Positions 45,441 through 56,800 of a stretch of DNA of 64,000 nt are shown here, one piece after another. The notes below the pieces were generated by a model. The model was not told the DNA's origin. It ran no database searches and saw only the letters and a list, made by a program, of their open reading frames with translations. Source of the stretch: Haliclona indistincta (taxonomy: Eukaryota > Porifera > Demospongiae > Haplosclerida > Chalinidae); NCBI GenBank assembly GCA_964017065.1, contig OZ024792.1:6691754-6755753 (forward strand), written 5' to 3'. Both the position numbers and the translations under genes were made by a program. Position 1 is the first letter of the stretch. Each line of letters opens with the position of its first letter.

Positions 45441-47286
45441 TCACTCTACTCCTCCTGACAAGGCTGCTTTGAGCTTCTGGCGCTTGAGCTTCTTCTGTGA
45501 GACCTTCTTTTTCTTGGTTTCCTCCTCTTCTGCTTTGGGAACTGGGTCGTCCTTCTCTGTAAGGTACATCTCGATGTGGCACGGTGAACTCATGTAGGCT
45601 AAAGAACAAGAAAGATCACACAAATCAAGCAGCAAGTGACAGTGAGTGATTCATAGTGTAGATTAGCTCAGCGTTGCTATTCACAAGTACAAACACACTA
45701 GATAAGAAACGATTGATGGTGTTTACATGTTTCAGTATCACATTGGTGCGGTTTGAAAAAAGCACTAAATTCATGAGATCAAGCTTGCATTTCAAACTGA
45801 CAAGTAAGGGTGGAGTTAGTCTAGCAAGCTATGGGGGTGGAACGCGTTGAATGAGGGTCTACCACACATTGTTAATATTCATGGTCCACACCCACTCAGA
45901 AGAGCACAGTTGCTGGAAAGAAATGCTCATGATACCACAGATTTTACATCAAGTTAGAGCATAGACTAGATTTTGTGTTTGTATAGATTTGACACGTGCT
46001 ACCAGAGAACGAGACAAGGTGCACGAAGTAACGAGGCGTCCTTTTTAACAAAGAAACTTGTCACAGGCTCACAGTAACACTGTGTGCAGCTAGACAAAGA
46101 CAGTCACCTAGATACTGGAAAACCCTGTTTTTGAATTTTATTGAAGATGCAGAGTTATCGCCAGCTATCGTGCTTTGACCAGTATCTCTTTGCAATCTGC
46201 TCGTATTCATGAATATTCTAAATCCAGCTACTAATGGTCGCTTTGGCTATGAATATTAAAAACGTGTGCTAGACCCTCATTTGACATGCTCCACCCTCAT
46301 CATCACTGATTTGCTCGCATTGATAGAGGGTCCCATAGCTCGCTAGACTAGGGTGGAACACAACAACACACTGAGCCAAGATACTGTGCACACACAGCAA
46401 AAAAGAGAAAGGTTTGTTGAAATTGACAGAAACAATGATTGCACCTGACAAGGCTGGGAGTCAGATACCCTCCAGAAGCCAGGCTCATGAACTTGCAAGA
46501 GTACTAGCTAAGATTAGGAAGAGGCATGAACAATGAGGGCACACATGGAAGACTCTGTGATCACAGCCAGGGTAATTTGCTTTCCTAGTACAAGACCACC
46601 ATTTTACAGATGGGTGGGCTTGGAGGCTTCTGCCCTAGTGCCCCTAGAGGACTCTATCAGAGAATCACCAAAACACCCCACTAGTTATCGCTGAGTCAAC
46701 TCACGGTTAATACGGCCGTGTGCACGATATGTTCTTCTCCTGATCTTTGCAGCTCGTTGGACACAAATATGATCAATGACCAGAGCATCAGTGTTCAACA
46801 TCTTCACTTCAGCATTGCTCTCTGCATTCTTCAACAAATGGAGAAGAATAAGAGCACTCTTCTTGGGCCAGCGACCCTGAGTCCAGCCTTGATTCTTGCA
46901 CTGAACAAGAGAGACAAAGCTGATTCACAACAATGGATAAAATATTGAGACAACTAACCTGAGCTTTTCTACCCACGCCACCATTGTATCTACGGAAAGG
47001 TACTATCTGTTTCTTAGCTACAACATCTTTCAGATATCTTGATGCCTTTCTGATGTTCATGTGTTTAATGGCTTGAGCTGTTTCTCTAGTGTTCTAAATA
47101 ATACCAACCACAGTCACCAAGTTGCAGAAACCCTCCAGTTCAACTCACCTTGAAGTGAACACGAAGATCAAAGCCTCTAGCCTTACAAGCTGCATAAAAC
47201 AGTACGTTAAAAAACGCCATTGGAATTGTGATTCAGTGATGCTCACATTTGGCTGGTGTTTCTGGCTCTGACGCGTACCTAGTCAT
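45441..47286 (-). CDS. RPL17: 60S ribosomal protein L17 (uL22)
   Basis: Exons 47286-47247, 47189-47149, 47093-46959, 46900-46705 and 45598-45441 give 189 aa, close to the usual 184. Diagnostic stretches: [67 protein letters not shown] and a lysine-rich C-terminus ([19 protein letters not shown]). It is a cytosolic large-subunit protein lining the exit tunnel. The last intron is 1.1 kb while the others are about 55-60 bp. I looked there for a box C/D snoRNA, as in vertebrate RPL17, and found none convincing. Confidence 0.97.
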
Positions 47287-47558
47287 GGCTTACCCTAGCA
47301 AACGACAATATCACACACCAGTAAAACAATACAGTAACAATGAATAGTCTACTGATGTGTGCTGCAAAGATCGACAAAGATACGCTTACCTATCAAACTC
47401 CCTCAGACCTGCACCATGTGGTCAATCCTTGAACAATTGACGCATGCGTATTGAGTAACCCACGTGCTTTAGTAATAGCACTATAGGCTGAATGCATATG
47501 ATATCTTTGGCTGGATCAAGGACTGTCTCACACCGGACCAAGGACCGTCTCACACACC
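47287..47558. promoter_or_regulatory. RPL17/FKBP bidirectional promoter region
   Basis: 272 bp between divergent ATGs. Just before the FKBP start, CAAGGACTGTCTCACAC and CAAGGACCGTCTCACAC form a direct repeat 25 bp apart (about 47518-47554). A role is inference. Confidence 0.4.
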
Positions 47559-49563
47559 ATGTTTTGGGGTTAGGTATACTCGCATTTGTCTGTTCTATTA
47601 CCGAATGACACTCTAGGAGCGAAGCTAAGCGAGAAAACCGACTACTCGTGCATTGTGGAACACTCCTTTGCCATCACCCATGCTGTAGCAGAGGTCACAA
47701 CCAAACACGTCGAGGTCCACGCGAAAATAAGCAACAGTGACATAATTCTTTGTCATCTGAACCCAGCTGAAGGCTTGCTACAGGAGAGACTAGACCTACG
47801 CATCTCTGAGGGCGAAGCTATCAGCCTGTATCTAAAAACGCACTCAAAACCATTAGCATCAACTGTCGTTCACTTATCTGGCTACCTGTTGGACGAGCCA
47901 ACAGACGATCAATGGGAGAATGAATTCACCGACGATGAGCAGGAGAAAGAAGAGGAAACCAATGAACTATACCAACCGGCAGAGGTACCATATTTACCAA
48001 TCTGTGGTTATATGTAGTCATTGTTTCTGTAGTCAATTTGTGACATTAGAGCGTACATGTTTGGTAATTATCCTTCCGCTTTCGACTCGAACAGCAGCGA
48101 CGAAGACTATTGTTACAGCAGCAACGAGGATGATGATGAAGAATATCGTTATATTGTAAATGACTCTGAAGATATTCGCAATCAACTACCAGACATAGAG
48201 GAACTTGAGGATGAAGATACTATTGACGAGGTCTGTTGAGATTTTTAAAATCATTTTTGATACTTTTCTCACTATAGAGTAATACTGGTATACAGGAAGA
48301 TGAGAAAGTAAGACTAAATTTGGATTGTGGAGTTCATGACTTTTCCACAGGAAGAGGAAATGACTTATGAAGAGTATGATGAAGAACAAGAAGAGGAATC
48401 GGAAGCTGATGAGGAAGATGCTGACTCGAGTAGAGAAGAGGAAGATAAGCCAAGCAAGTCCGCCACTAGAAAGAGAAGCAGAGAACAGCTGGATGATTAC
48501 AGGGTGACATCAGGTACCATCCCTGGAAAGAAATCCAAGAGAGCTCACTTAGTAAATATGGATCTTAACACAACTCAACCAGCTGATTCATCTTTTACCT
48601 CATCTTCTGCTAGTGAACCTTCCAGGAAGAAAGACTCTAAGGTATGTAATTAACAAGCACAAGCATTATTGTACTCACTCAATATTTCAGAATAAAGTGA
48701 CTATAACTGATGTTGAGGTTGGCACTGGGAAGTTAGCCAGACCCGGGAAGAAGGTGAGTTGGAGTAATATGTTTCAATAGCTGTGTGTGTCTCGATAGGT
48801 TTATGTCCAGTTCAAGGGCAGATTGGCGAATAATAACAAGTTATTCGACTGCAGCAAGAAAGGTAAACCTTTCCACTTTCGTCTCGGACAAGGAGAGGTG
48901 ATAAAAGGATGGGACATCGGAATCAAGGGTGAGTATAGTGGAAGGAGACAACAATGTGTTGCCCTAACTGACCAGTAGACTGGTGTGTATCATACACACT
49001 GCATGGTACTTGGTCACAACACACTGCAACATATAGTGATAATGCTGGCTATTAGGAGGACATTGTTACACAACTCCACCTTTGTCCTTCACCTACCAGC
49101 AAACACACACATTCACAGACTAGCTATAATATGTAAATTTGATTGTGTCTATCTTCAATTAGGCAGCATACAGTGGGAAAAATCCCCTTAGCCAAAACTC
49201 CCCAAGAAGTATCAATCAAAATGTTCATACTTGCAAATTAAAAACACTGCATAGTTCCTGAAATACTTTAGAACAAGGTTTTCCAAGAAAGCCTTTGGAA
49301 TCCCTGAGCCCACATAAATGCAACTTAAAAATTTGAACTCATTTTGTAAAATTAGAACTCAATTTTATGCGTGTATGATACCCAGGAATGAGAGTTGGTG
49401 GAGAGAGACATCTGTTAGTACCAGCTTCTAAAGGGTAAGCTGTCAGCTAGTCAGTCCCAGATAGTCATTCTCCCTCTCTAGATACGGTGCTAAAGGACTC
49501 CCCCCAAGTGTTCCTCCACACTCGGACATTCAATATACTATCAAACTGCTAAATGTAAAATAG
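47559..49563 (+). CDS. FKBP39/46-like: nuclear nucleoplasmin-type FKBP prolyl isomerase
   Basis: Nine exons: 47559-47568, 47617-47984, 48033-48230, 48278-48307, 48351-48641, 48691-48753, 48799-48928, 49386-49434, 49482-49563 (406 aa). A 10-nt first coding exon spells MFWG and a 48-bp intron joins it to the rest; MFWG is the typical opening of nucleoplasmin-fold FKBPs, which fixes the start. The N-terminal core (to about 110) is followed by acidic tracts and basic nuclear-signal-like KKSKR. The C-terminal 105 residues are the FKBP domain (VYVQFKGRLANNNKLFD, FRLGQGEVIKGWDIGIKGM, YGAKGLPPSVPPHSDIQY). Likely a histone-chaperone-like nuclear immunophilin. Confidence 0.92.
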
Positions 49564-49674
49564 TGGTCTATCCTCCCACACTTTATCTGAAATATATCAG
49601 CCACCATATCCTCAATCTGTCAATGAATTATTGCTCCATTTGCTTTAAAAACTGTGAAAATTATTAATGAATGA

Positions 49675-51458
49675 TCATATTTGAAACTGCTCATCAGCGA
49701 GGGCACTCTTGAAGTCAGCTACAAGTGGAGTAGCAGCGATTCTGTGATATAGAGCATCCAGTCTGTCTCGTCCATCCAGCATTGTCACTGTGGGTAAAAC
49801 ATCAGTGAGCAGGTTGTTTAGGCTGCTGGAGAACTAGCCAATAACATTCAAACCCACACTAAACTTTCCCAGATCTAGGGTAAGTTAATCATACAGCCTA
49901 CGCCTGTCCCAGCTCACCTGTTGACATTGTACGAACTGCTTTCTCTGTACGACAATATTCCGGCCAAACGTGATGGTCAAAAAATCCGACGGGATCTCTA
50001 TACCTAGCTCTGTCAAAATAATATCATAAAGGTTATCGCACACACATGACACACCTTCTGCGGCTTGAACAAGTTGAATAGTCAAGAGTAATGAAAAACG
50101 ATAGATCATACAGTTCTAACAACTTCCTATAGATAAGGAAAGCCGAGTGTTAGATTAGTCATGTGTTCTCTATGGGACTGTATTGTTCCAGTTTGTAGCT
50201 TTGAGATTATTGCAAGGGGTTACTATAGAGTGTTGTATTTAGTCCGTGTCTTATTGTAGAGATGAACGTTATGAAAACAAATGCATCTTTTAACAATAGA
50301 GCTTCTTAGAATAACCTTGTATGTAGTATCTGTGTTCCCTCAATTAGTACCAGATGGGGGCACTCAGATTGAGGCAGTGAAATCACTTGCTTGCAGGTGG
50401 TGCAGTACAACTCAGGATGCAGACACACGGTTTCGATATGATCATCGAATCTAGACCAATCGAGAGCAGCTACATCTGTGCATAGTGGGGGGTAAGTGAC
50501 ATGTAACATGTAACAAAATACTGTAGATACCAGAACATTACACATAGTTATCTGAAACTCTAAACCAGTTATTAAGTTCCATATTAATTAATAGTTGTGT
50601 TTAGTATATGCCGGTCTCCAATGGTAACAGCACTTACAGTCAGTCACTCATGGCGCCCACTCATATTAGTTAGTAAGGGGAACCACCTATCTGGTCACTA
50701 TAGCAACCAAGGTGTAGGTTACATCACTAAACAGAGCCCACCTAATGGCTGCATAATTTCTCATGTGAATTATGGTGAAATAATTCTTAGATCAGTTTTG
50801 GGTACCCGAATTAATGAGCACAGTTCCCTCAATTACTCTATTGAATACCAATAGTGTCCCAAGATGGAGTTAATGTTATAAATGATATCATCACTGCATG
50901 TAAAGACATAACAAACTTAGCCAGCTAACCCACACTGGCACTGGTGTACTTAAGTATGTCAAGACAAGTAAACTATCTTACCGTCCCACAGAACATATCC
51001 TTCTTTAGATTTAGGCACCAAATGTTCCTCCTACATGTATAAAAATAATAATTTTGTACAATTTTTTGACTCAAGCTAAATTTTGTGCATGTATAAGATG
51101 TGAGCTCACTCGATAAAAATGATCTTGATGTATAGCAATGATGTGAGGACTTTCTTTACACAATCTCTTGGCTGTTGTAGTCTTCCCACTACATGTGGCA
51201 CTGCATGATATAAACAGGCAGTGTATAAGGGGATAATGTAGAACACGAGAATTTACATGAAGCTTGAGGCTAAAGGAAGCATGATAAGGAAGTTGGACTG
51301 AAAGCTAACTTTTACTGATACACAAAACCACAAATTCCGACCTCATTGTCAGAAAACCCAAATAAGGAATCAATGTAATACTACTACCTATTGCAGTGTT
51401 GTGTGTGTGTGGGCAGCACTTACCCAGCAATAGCAATCAGGCAGCTGCTTCCTTTCAT
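49675..51458 (-). CDS. NMRK: nicotinamide riboside kinase
   Basis: Seven exons: 51458-51424, 51200-51110, 51030-50982, 50475-50316, 50126-50055, 50009-49918, 49787-49675 (203 aa, phases close; family about 200). It phosphorylates nicotinamide riboside to NMN in NAD+ salvage. Evidence: P-loop GATCSGKTTTAKRL formed across the first intron; IAIHQDHFYR like the family's SQDDFFKP region; a Walker-B-like LVLIEGTQIL; LYDLSFFITLDYSTC; and the RYRDPVGFFDHHVWPEY motif typical of NMRK. A Cys-containing insert (CTTCKQ) sits mid-protein. The tail-to-tail FKBP gene ends only 111 bp away. Confidence 0.92.
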
Positions 51459-52435
51459 GTGGTCATGTTATAGGGACAACAATGACCAAATCTGAACCAG
51501 ATTATTAGGCTGGCTGGCAGTTGACTGCAGAGAATGAGAATGACGATTATCATTGCTCAACTGTTATCAGGATTTTTCATCAATAATGTAATATTATGAT
51601 ATCATCATACAGTTGTATCGCTTAATCAAATTGGTGCATTCTTACAATACATTCTGTTCTATTGTTTTTCAACATTGTGTTTGATAAATAACTTGCTGAT
51701 TAATGTGGGTGTTGGTCCAACAAAGGGACAGCTACAAGCTGTAGGTTGTATCTATGCTGTTACTGTTAGCAGTGAAGAAAGGGGAATGTACTATTCAGGC
51801 CGCTACCTATTATAATTACTGACACTGTCTAGTATCAGAGCGAAAGGCTTGTTGACGTTTTTGTTGCTAAAATTCACGGCAGGAAAGAAGATATTCATTG
51901 ATTTGTGGTTTATGGTCGACACCCACTATTCCCTAGGCGATCACTTGTTGCTCTAGTTTCGTGTTTTCTTGTTGACCAGTCATTTCGTATCTAAGACTAC
52001 ACTTGTCGTATCATGTAATGTGTTGATCATGCACGTACCATCAGGATGTGTATTAATGTGTTCAACCAAATTTGGCTTAGTGTTTACTTACATTTAAAAA
52101 TAACCATCAAAGCACAAAAGGGAAAAATAGTTCATGTACTCATTTCCACTCTAAAAAATCTTCATGCAATGTTTACTAAAGTCAGTCTCCTCTGTCATCA
52201 CTCATGCATAAACATTAGTTTTATTGAGCGGAAATAGGTAATTCCGGACACGTCATCACTGTATGATGATCACGTATGCCACGTACGTACATGCATCTGG
52301 AATACTCTCTAGAGTATTTAAACCGTCAACTAGTGCAACAGCAGTACAATCTTGCAGCAGGCTTGGTGAGCTCGTTGTGCAATCTAGCAGCTATAAAGAG
52401 AGAACAGTGACGCTAGTTCTTCAGACTCGATAGCA
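51459..52435. other. intergenic between divergent NMRK and LARP6
   Basis: About 980 bp, AT-rich. A TATA-like TATTTAAA occurs near 52315, about 120 bp before the LARP6 ATG. No gene seen. Confidence 0.45.
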
Positions 52436-53566
52436 ATGGCAGTGGCAGTACTGATTTCGCCGATGCATTCGTGGAGTAGTTTCACGCTAGGCCACGAGGC
52501 GGCAGGCAACAGTTATGCAGATTTGCAATACAGCAGCTACTACAACCAAGAGAACGAGGTCGAAGAACAGCCAGCGACCAGATGTGTAAATAATGGCGCC
52601 ACAGCAGACGAGGACGAACAAGCTGACTTGAGTGAAAAAGTGTTGAAGCAAGTGGAATGGTATTTTGGCGACGAGAATTTGTTGAAAGATTCGTTTCTTA
52701 TGAAACACATCAACAGAAACAAACAAGGCTACGTCAGTCTAAAGCTCGTCTCTTCTCTGCGTAAAGTGAAGGCCATCACTAAGGACTGGACGACAGTTCA
52801 GGAGAGCGTACGACACTCGACTCTACTGGAGTTGAATGAAGACGGAACAAAGATACGCCGACTGGCTCCAGTGCCACAAGTGGACTATTCACGTCTTCCT
52901 AAAACAATCATTATCACTAACTACGAAAGCCAGGAGCCGAAAGTAGAAGACATTGAAGCAGAGTTCAGACGACACGGCAACGTGGCAGGTGTGCAGATAC
53001 TCCAACCAGGCAAAGCGATCCCACTGGACGTGAAGTCGTGCAGAGCACAACATCCAGCCATCGGGAAAGAGGTTTGTATCCTTGTGGAGTACGAGACTGC
53101 AGAATCAGCCAAACGAGCCGCGTACAAGAACAGTAGCAGCGAAAACTGGCGCCAAACAATGGCTGTAAAACTACTCGTGGAACCCGAGAACAAATCGGAA
53201 ACAGAGAGACAGAGCAAGAAGGAGACTGGGAAGAAATCGAAACAGCAGTCAAAAGTCAACCGGCTAAATGGAAAGTACCATTCAGTACCAGTAACAGACT
53301 ACAGTTCAGATTCCGGTTACAGCGGAAGATCTGCCAGCAATTCACCCATGCCGAGTCCAAAACTCACCAGAAAGCTCCACTCGGAGCAGAGACACACAAT
53401 CCCACAACCGACTTCCGTCTCGAGATTAGCTGGAGAGGCGATCGTCAGACCTCTGCTCCACATTCAAAGACCGGTCAAGTTGATCACAGGGGTAACCGTA
53501 ATACGGCAACCACACGGACCAGACGGAAGCAGAGGATTCACCAGGAGAACTTCAGCAGCCCTATAA
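52436..53566 (+). CDS. LARP6: La-related protein 6
   Basis: Single-exon 376-aa frame. Residues about 65-150 are the La motif (VLKQVEWYFGDENLLKDSFL, then GYVSLKLVSSLRKVK). An RRM-like domain follows (KTIIITNYE, VCILVEYETAESAKRA). A Lys/Ser-rich linker leads to a C-terminal SUZ-C-like motif (RQPHGPDGSRGF), which is diagnostic of LARP6. LARP6 binds RNA stem-loops; in vertebrates it regulates collagen mRNA. The absence of introns is notable. The 3' flank to 53881 holds no gene. Confidence 0.92.
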   Translation: MAVAVLISPMHSWSSFTLGHEAAGNSYADLQYSSYYNQENEVEEQPATRCVNNGATADEDEQADLSEKVLKQVEWYFGDENLLKDSFLMKHINRNKQGYVSLKLVSSLRKVKAITKDWTTVQESVRHSTLLELNEDGTKIRRLAPVPQVDYSRLPKTIIITNYESQEPKVEDIEAEFRRHGNVAGVQILQPGKAIPLDVKSCRAQHPAIGKEVCILVEYETAESAKRAAYKNSSSENWRQTMAVKLLVEPENKSETERQSKKETGKKSKQQSKVNRLNGKYHSVPVTDYSSDSGYSGRSASNSPMPSPKLTRKLHSEQRHTIPQPTSVSRLAGEAIVRPLLHIQRPVKLITGVTVIRQPHGPDGSRGFTRRTSAAL

Positions 53567-53881
53567 CTATACTCTAAACATTACTTCATTTTGAGATTAT
53601 ATTTATTATGCAATAGTAAAAAGCACTTACTGTGAACGAAAAGACAGAGGACACGTGGGCGGTGTCAGTGCATAAAGGGTTAATACTTATATAGATAAAA
53701 GGTTGAAACTGCTCTGAGCAAAAGCAATACAGTGATAAGGCCTGAATATTTTGTTTTCAGTGTCTTTGGAAAAGTGAAAATTCCCAGGAAAAAATCCCTC
53801 TACACTTAGATCTGATCAGCTGTTGTCATGTTATAGAGTACGTAATTTTGCAACAATTTCTGTTTAAATAGAATCGTAAAT

Positions 53882-56800
53882 ATGGAGAAGCTCATCGACT
53901 GGGAACCGACAAAAGTCACGATCACAGGTAAACAAACGCGTCTCTGTCGCTTAGGCGACGTCCTCTCTGTCTGGCAGACGCGATGTGCATGTCGATCACT
54001 GCTCTTGTCTTAGAAACCACCTATAAATAAATTAATAATCATTATTGTGAATTATCTAGTTTTGTCTGGAAGAAACCTGCAAACCAAGAGGAAAGGTTGG
54101 TTGGATAGAGTGATAATTAATGGAGGAGTAACAGTGTGTTCCTTCAGACAGTGTGTGTCATGCTACGGTCGTGTTTGGTATGGGAAAGGAACTGTTTCAG
54201 ACTGAAGAGATCCACTCCAATGAACCGCAGTGGAGTCAGGATGCTATTCTGTGAGTATGACCCTTCATCAATCATTCACTCATTACCGTATACACATGAT
54301 TAATCCTAAGGGTTAAAGTTAATAGTGTCTAGTACAATATGGTTTCCAGGCTATTTGGCTCCTGTGCTAAGCAATGCACACCATCTGTTATTATGCGGTT
54401 ATCTATCTTGTAGGAATGTCGCCGGTGCCAAACCAAGTGATCATCTGACGTTCAAGCTGCGTGATAAAGACCACACCGTGGGAATAGTAACCATTCCTCT
54501 CTCCTCTATCAACCGACGCCGTAATGAGCAATGGTGGTCGCTGCAACCTTACAAGAGAGAGAAAGAGGCGCACGGTGAACTTCTTTTGCAGTGCTGGGTG
54601 TCAGAGTGGCGACCGCTGCCCACAGCAGCAAGTGCGTGGGCCGATAACTCGCCTGCTTCTTCGTGTGGTGGATCTCAAGAAGACCTAAATCACAGCAATG
54701 GTTCAAAAGTCCGTAGCAGTAGTCATCCATTACCCAGTACATACAGTAGCGGCAGACCCTCTCCTACTATATCAGACAGCGATGTGCACATTGGACTATC
54801 TAGTAATCTTCAAAATGACCAACGACTAACAGACCCAGACTCTGTCTCACAAGTGTCCTCTCAAGAAGACCCAAACCAGCCCGAAGTGTCAGGAATTTCT
54901 CCCAGCGAGGGTAGTGTGCGCGGCAACGAGAAAGTTATACTGAGGGGGACTAATCTCGGAGAGTCCATGAATGATATTCTTAAAGTGGTCGTAGCTGGAG
55001 TAGATTGTACAGACACACTCGAGTACTTTTCATCAGGTTAGTCAATCACGAGAGGGAGAGTTGTTCTCTGTAAACTGGTGCTTTTGTCTATTTACTGTTG
55101 TGTGTGGTTGTGGAACAAACCTGTTTGGATAAACATTTCCTCATTGTGCTTGTGTGTGTTGATGGCTGCTTTCATCTTCTGCTATAGTGGGTGTTAGTTG
55201 TGCTGTGTTGTGAATTAAGTGAATACTATTTCCTCACATGGGCTAGTTGCCTCATATTTCATCAGCCAGCTGTCCTCCAGGTGTCAGCACAGGTGATTAT
55301 CACATGTGTGCTGAATTAGCAATATTGCATATTGCATCATTAAGTTATTCATATCACAATTTGAGCAAAATTGCACTTGCTGCAAGTAGGAATGAGCACA
55401 AGGTTTAGCAAACACTAAGTGCAAGAATGAAAAGTGCCATTCTTGAGCTTTCACTCCTCCCAGCCAATAATTTTTATTTGAATGTCTGGAGAGATGACAC
55501 CATTTCCTGTTCTGGTGCTGTATATAGATTTTGGGGGCATGCATGCAGCAGCTGGTTTATAGATATCACATGATATGTGTGTGAGATGTGTGTACCATGT
55601 GATGGTATTGTAGTGTTAGTGTTATGTTGTTGTATGATGGTAGTCATGCTTTCATTCTGCCATTACTTGGATGCACGAGCCTAAACGTGATTGTTTCAGA
55701 TTCACACTACACTTCCAATTCATTGCATTGTTCAGCAGTGTTTGAGGGGGCAAGCTGCCCACAGCTAGGCCTGGTGTTAGCCTAGCCATAATACACTCTC
55801 TGCTTCAGCTTTATAAATTCCCTTTTAATGCTCAGACATGAAAGTGGAGTGTCTGTGCGAGTTTATACAGTATAATAGTAGTTGGTTGGGGTCAAAGGTA
55901 TTCAGAGTCTTTGTGCTGGCTAGAGGAAATCCTCAACTGTTTGATGTAGGGTTCATATAGTATGGTAGTACAGTGGTTAGGACAACACTCCCTACTATCT
56001 GTGGTAAGTATACTGTGAGTTTAGACCCACATTCCTGTCTTTCTAAAATGAATATTGGTCAGTTTGGGGTTTAATCTAATCCAAACTAAACTTAAAAACA
56101 GCAAAAATTATTTTCATTTCTCTCTCTCTCCCCTCTCTCTCTCTCTCTCTCACTCTCTCTCTTCTCCTCTCTCTCTTTACCTTCCATGCAGGCAAGGTTG
56201 TTGTGACCACTCATTCTCGTCACTGTCCTGGCTCAGGACCTGTTGTCATAGAAACAGTCCAGGGAGGGGTGGGTACATCGAGCATCAATTATCACTTTGT
56301 AGCTCAGTCTCCGAGTGTGAGACTCAGACCGGGAGTAGCGAAGCTGCCAGGAGTCGTCTCAGAGCCCGGAAAGAGAAAGCCTTCCTCATCAGGTCAGTGG
56401 TTTGGTGATGGCTGTTTATTGTTACCAAGTGGGGTCTGATTTTTAGAGATCGTTTAGTAACTAGCCATAATAGCATAACCATTCAATTAGTGCAACAAAA
56501 CCAGAGAGGACAAACTCCATTAATTTAAAAGGCCATTAATTTAACTAGTTGTCATTATGACACTCCCTGTTTTTCAAAGAGTGTGCTATTGATGTGACTT
56601 GTCTGACCTTATCAAACCCTGAACTCTGCAGGATATTTGCTTATTAGAGTGACAGGTGATAATATTATTTTTAATATACACAGCATTATCATTCCAGATA
56701 GAGACTAGGGCTTCTCATCCTGAGATGATGCCAGATGGGGTGCTAAGAACATAGGAGTGGCTTACAATGCAACACCTCTTGTTATGTGTCAATACATGTG

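Noticed and set aside
45601..46704. Box C/D snoRNA in the long RPL17 intron
   Set aside because: A TGATGA-like C box occurs near 46285 (minus) but no D box or terminal stem at suitable spacing was found.
50597..50854. 85-codon plus-strand frame
   Set aside because: Lies in an NMRK intron, has no domain, signal peptide or splice context.
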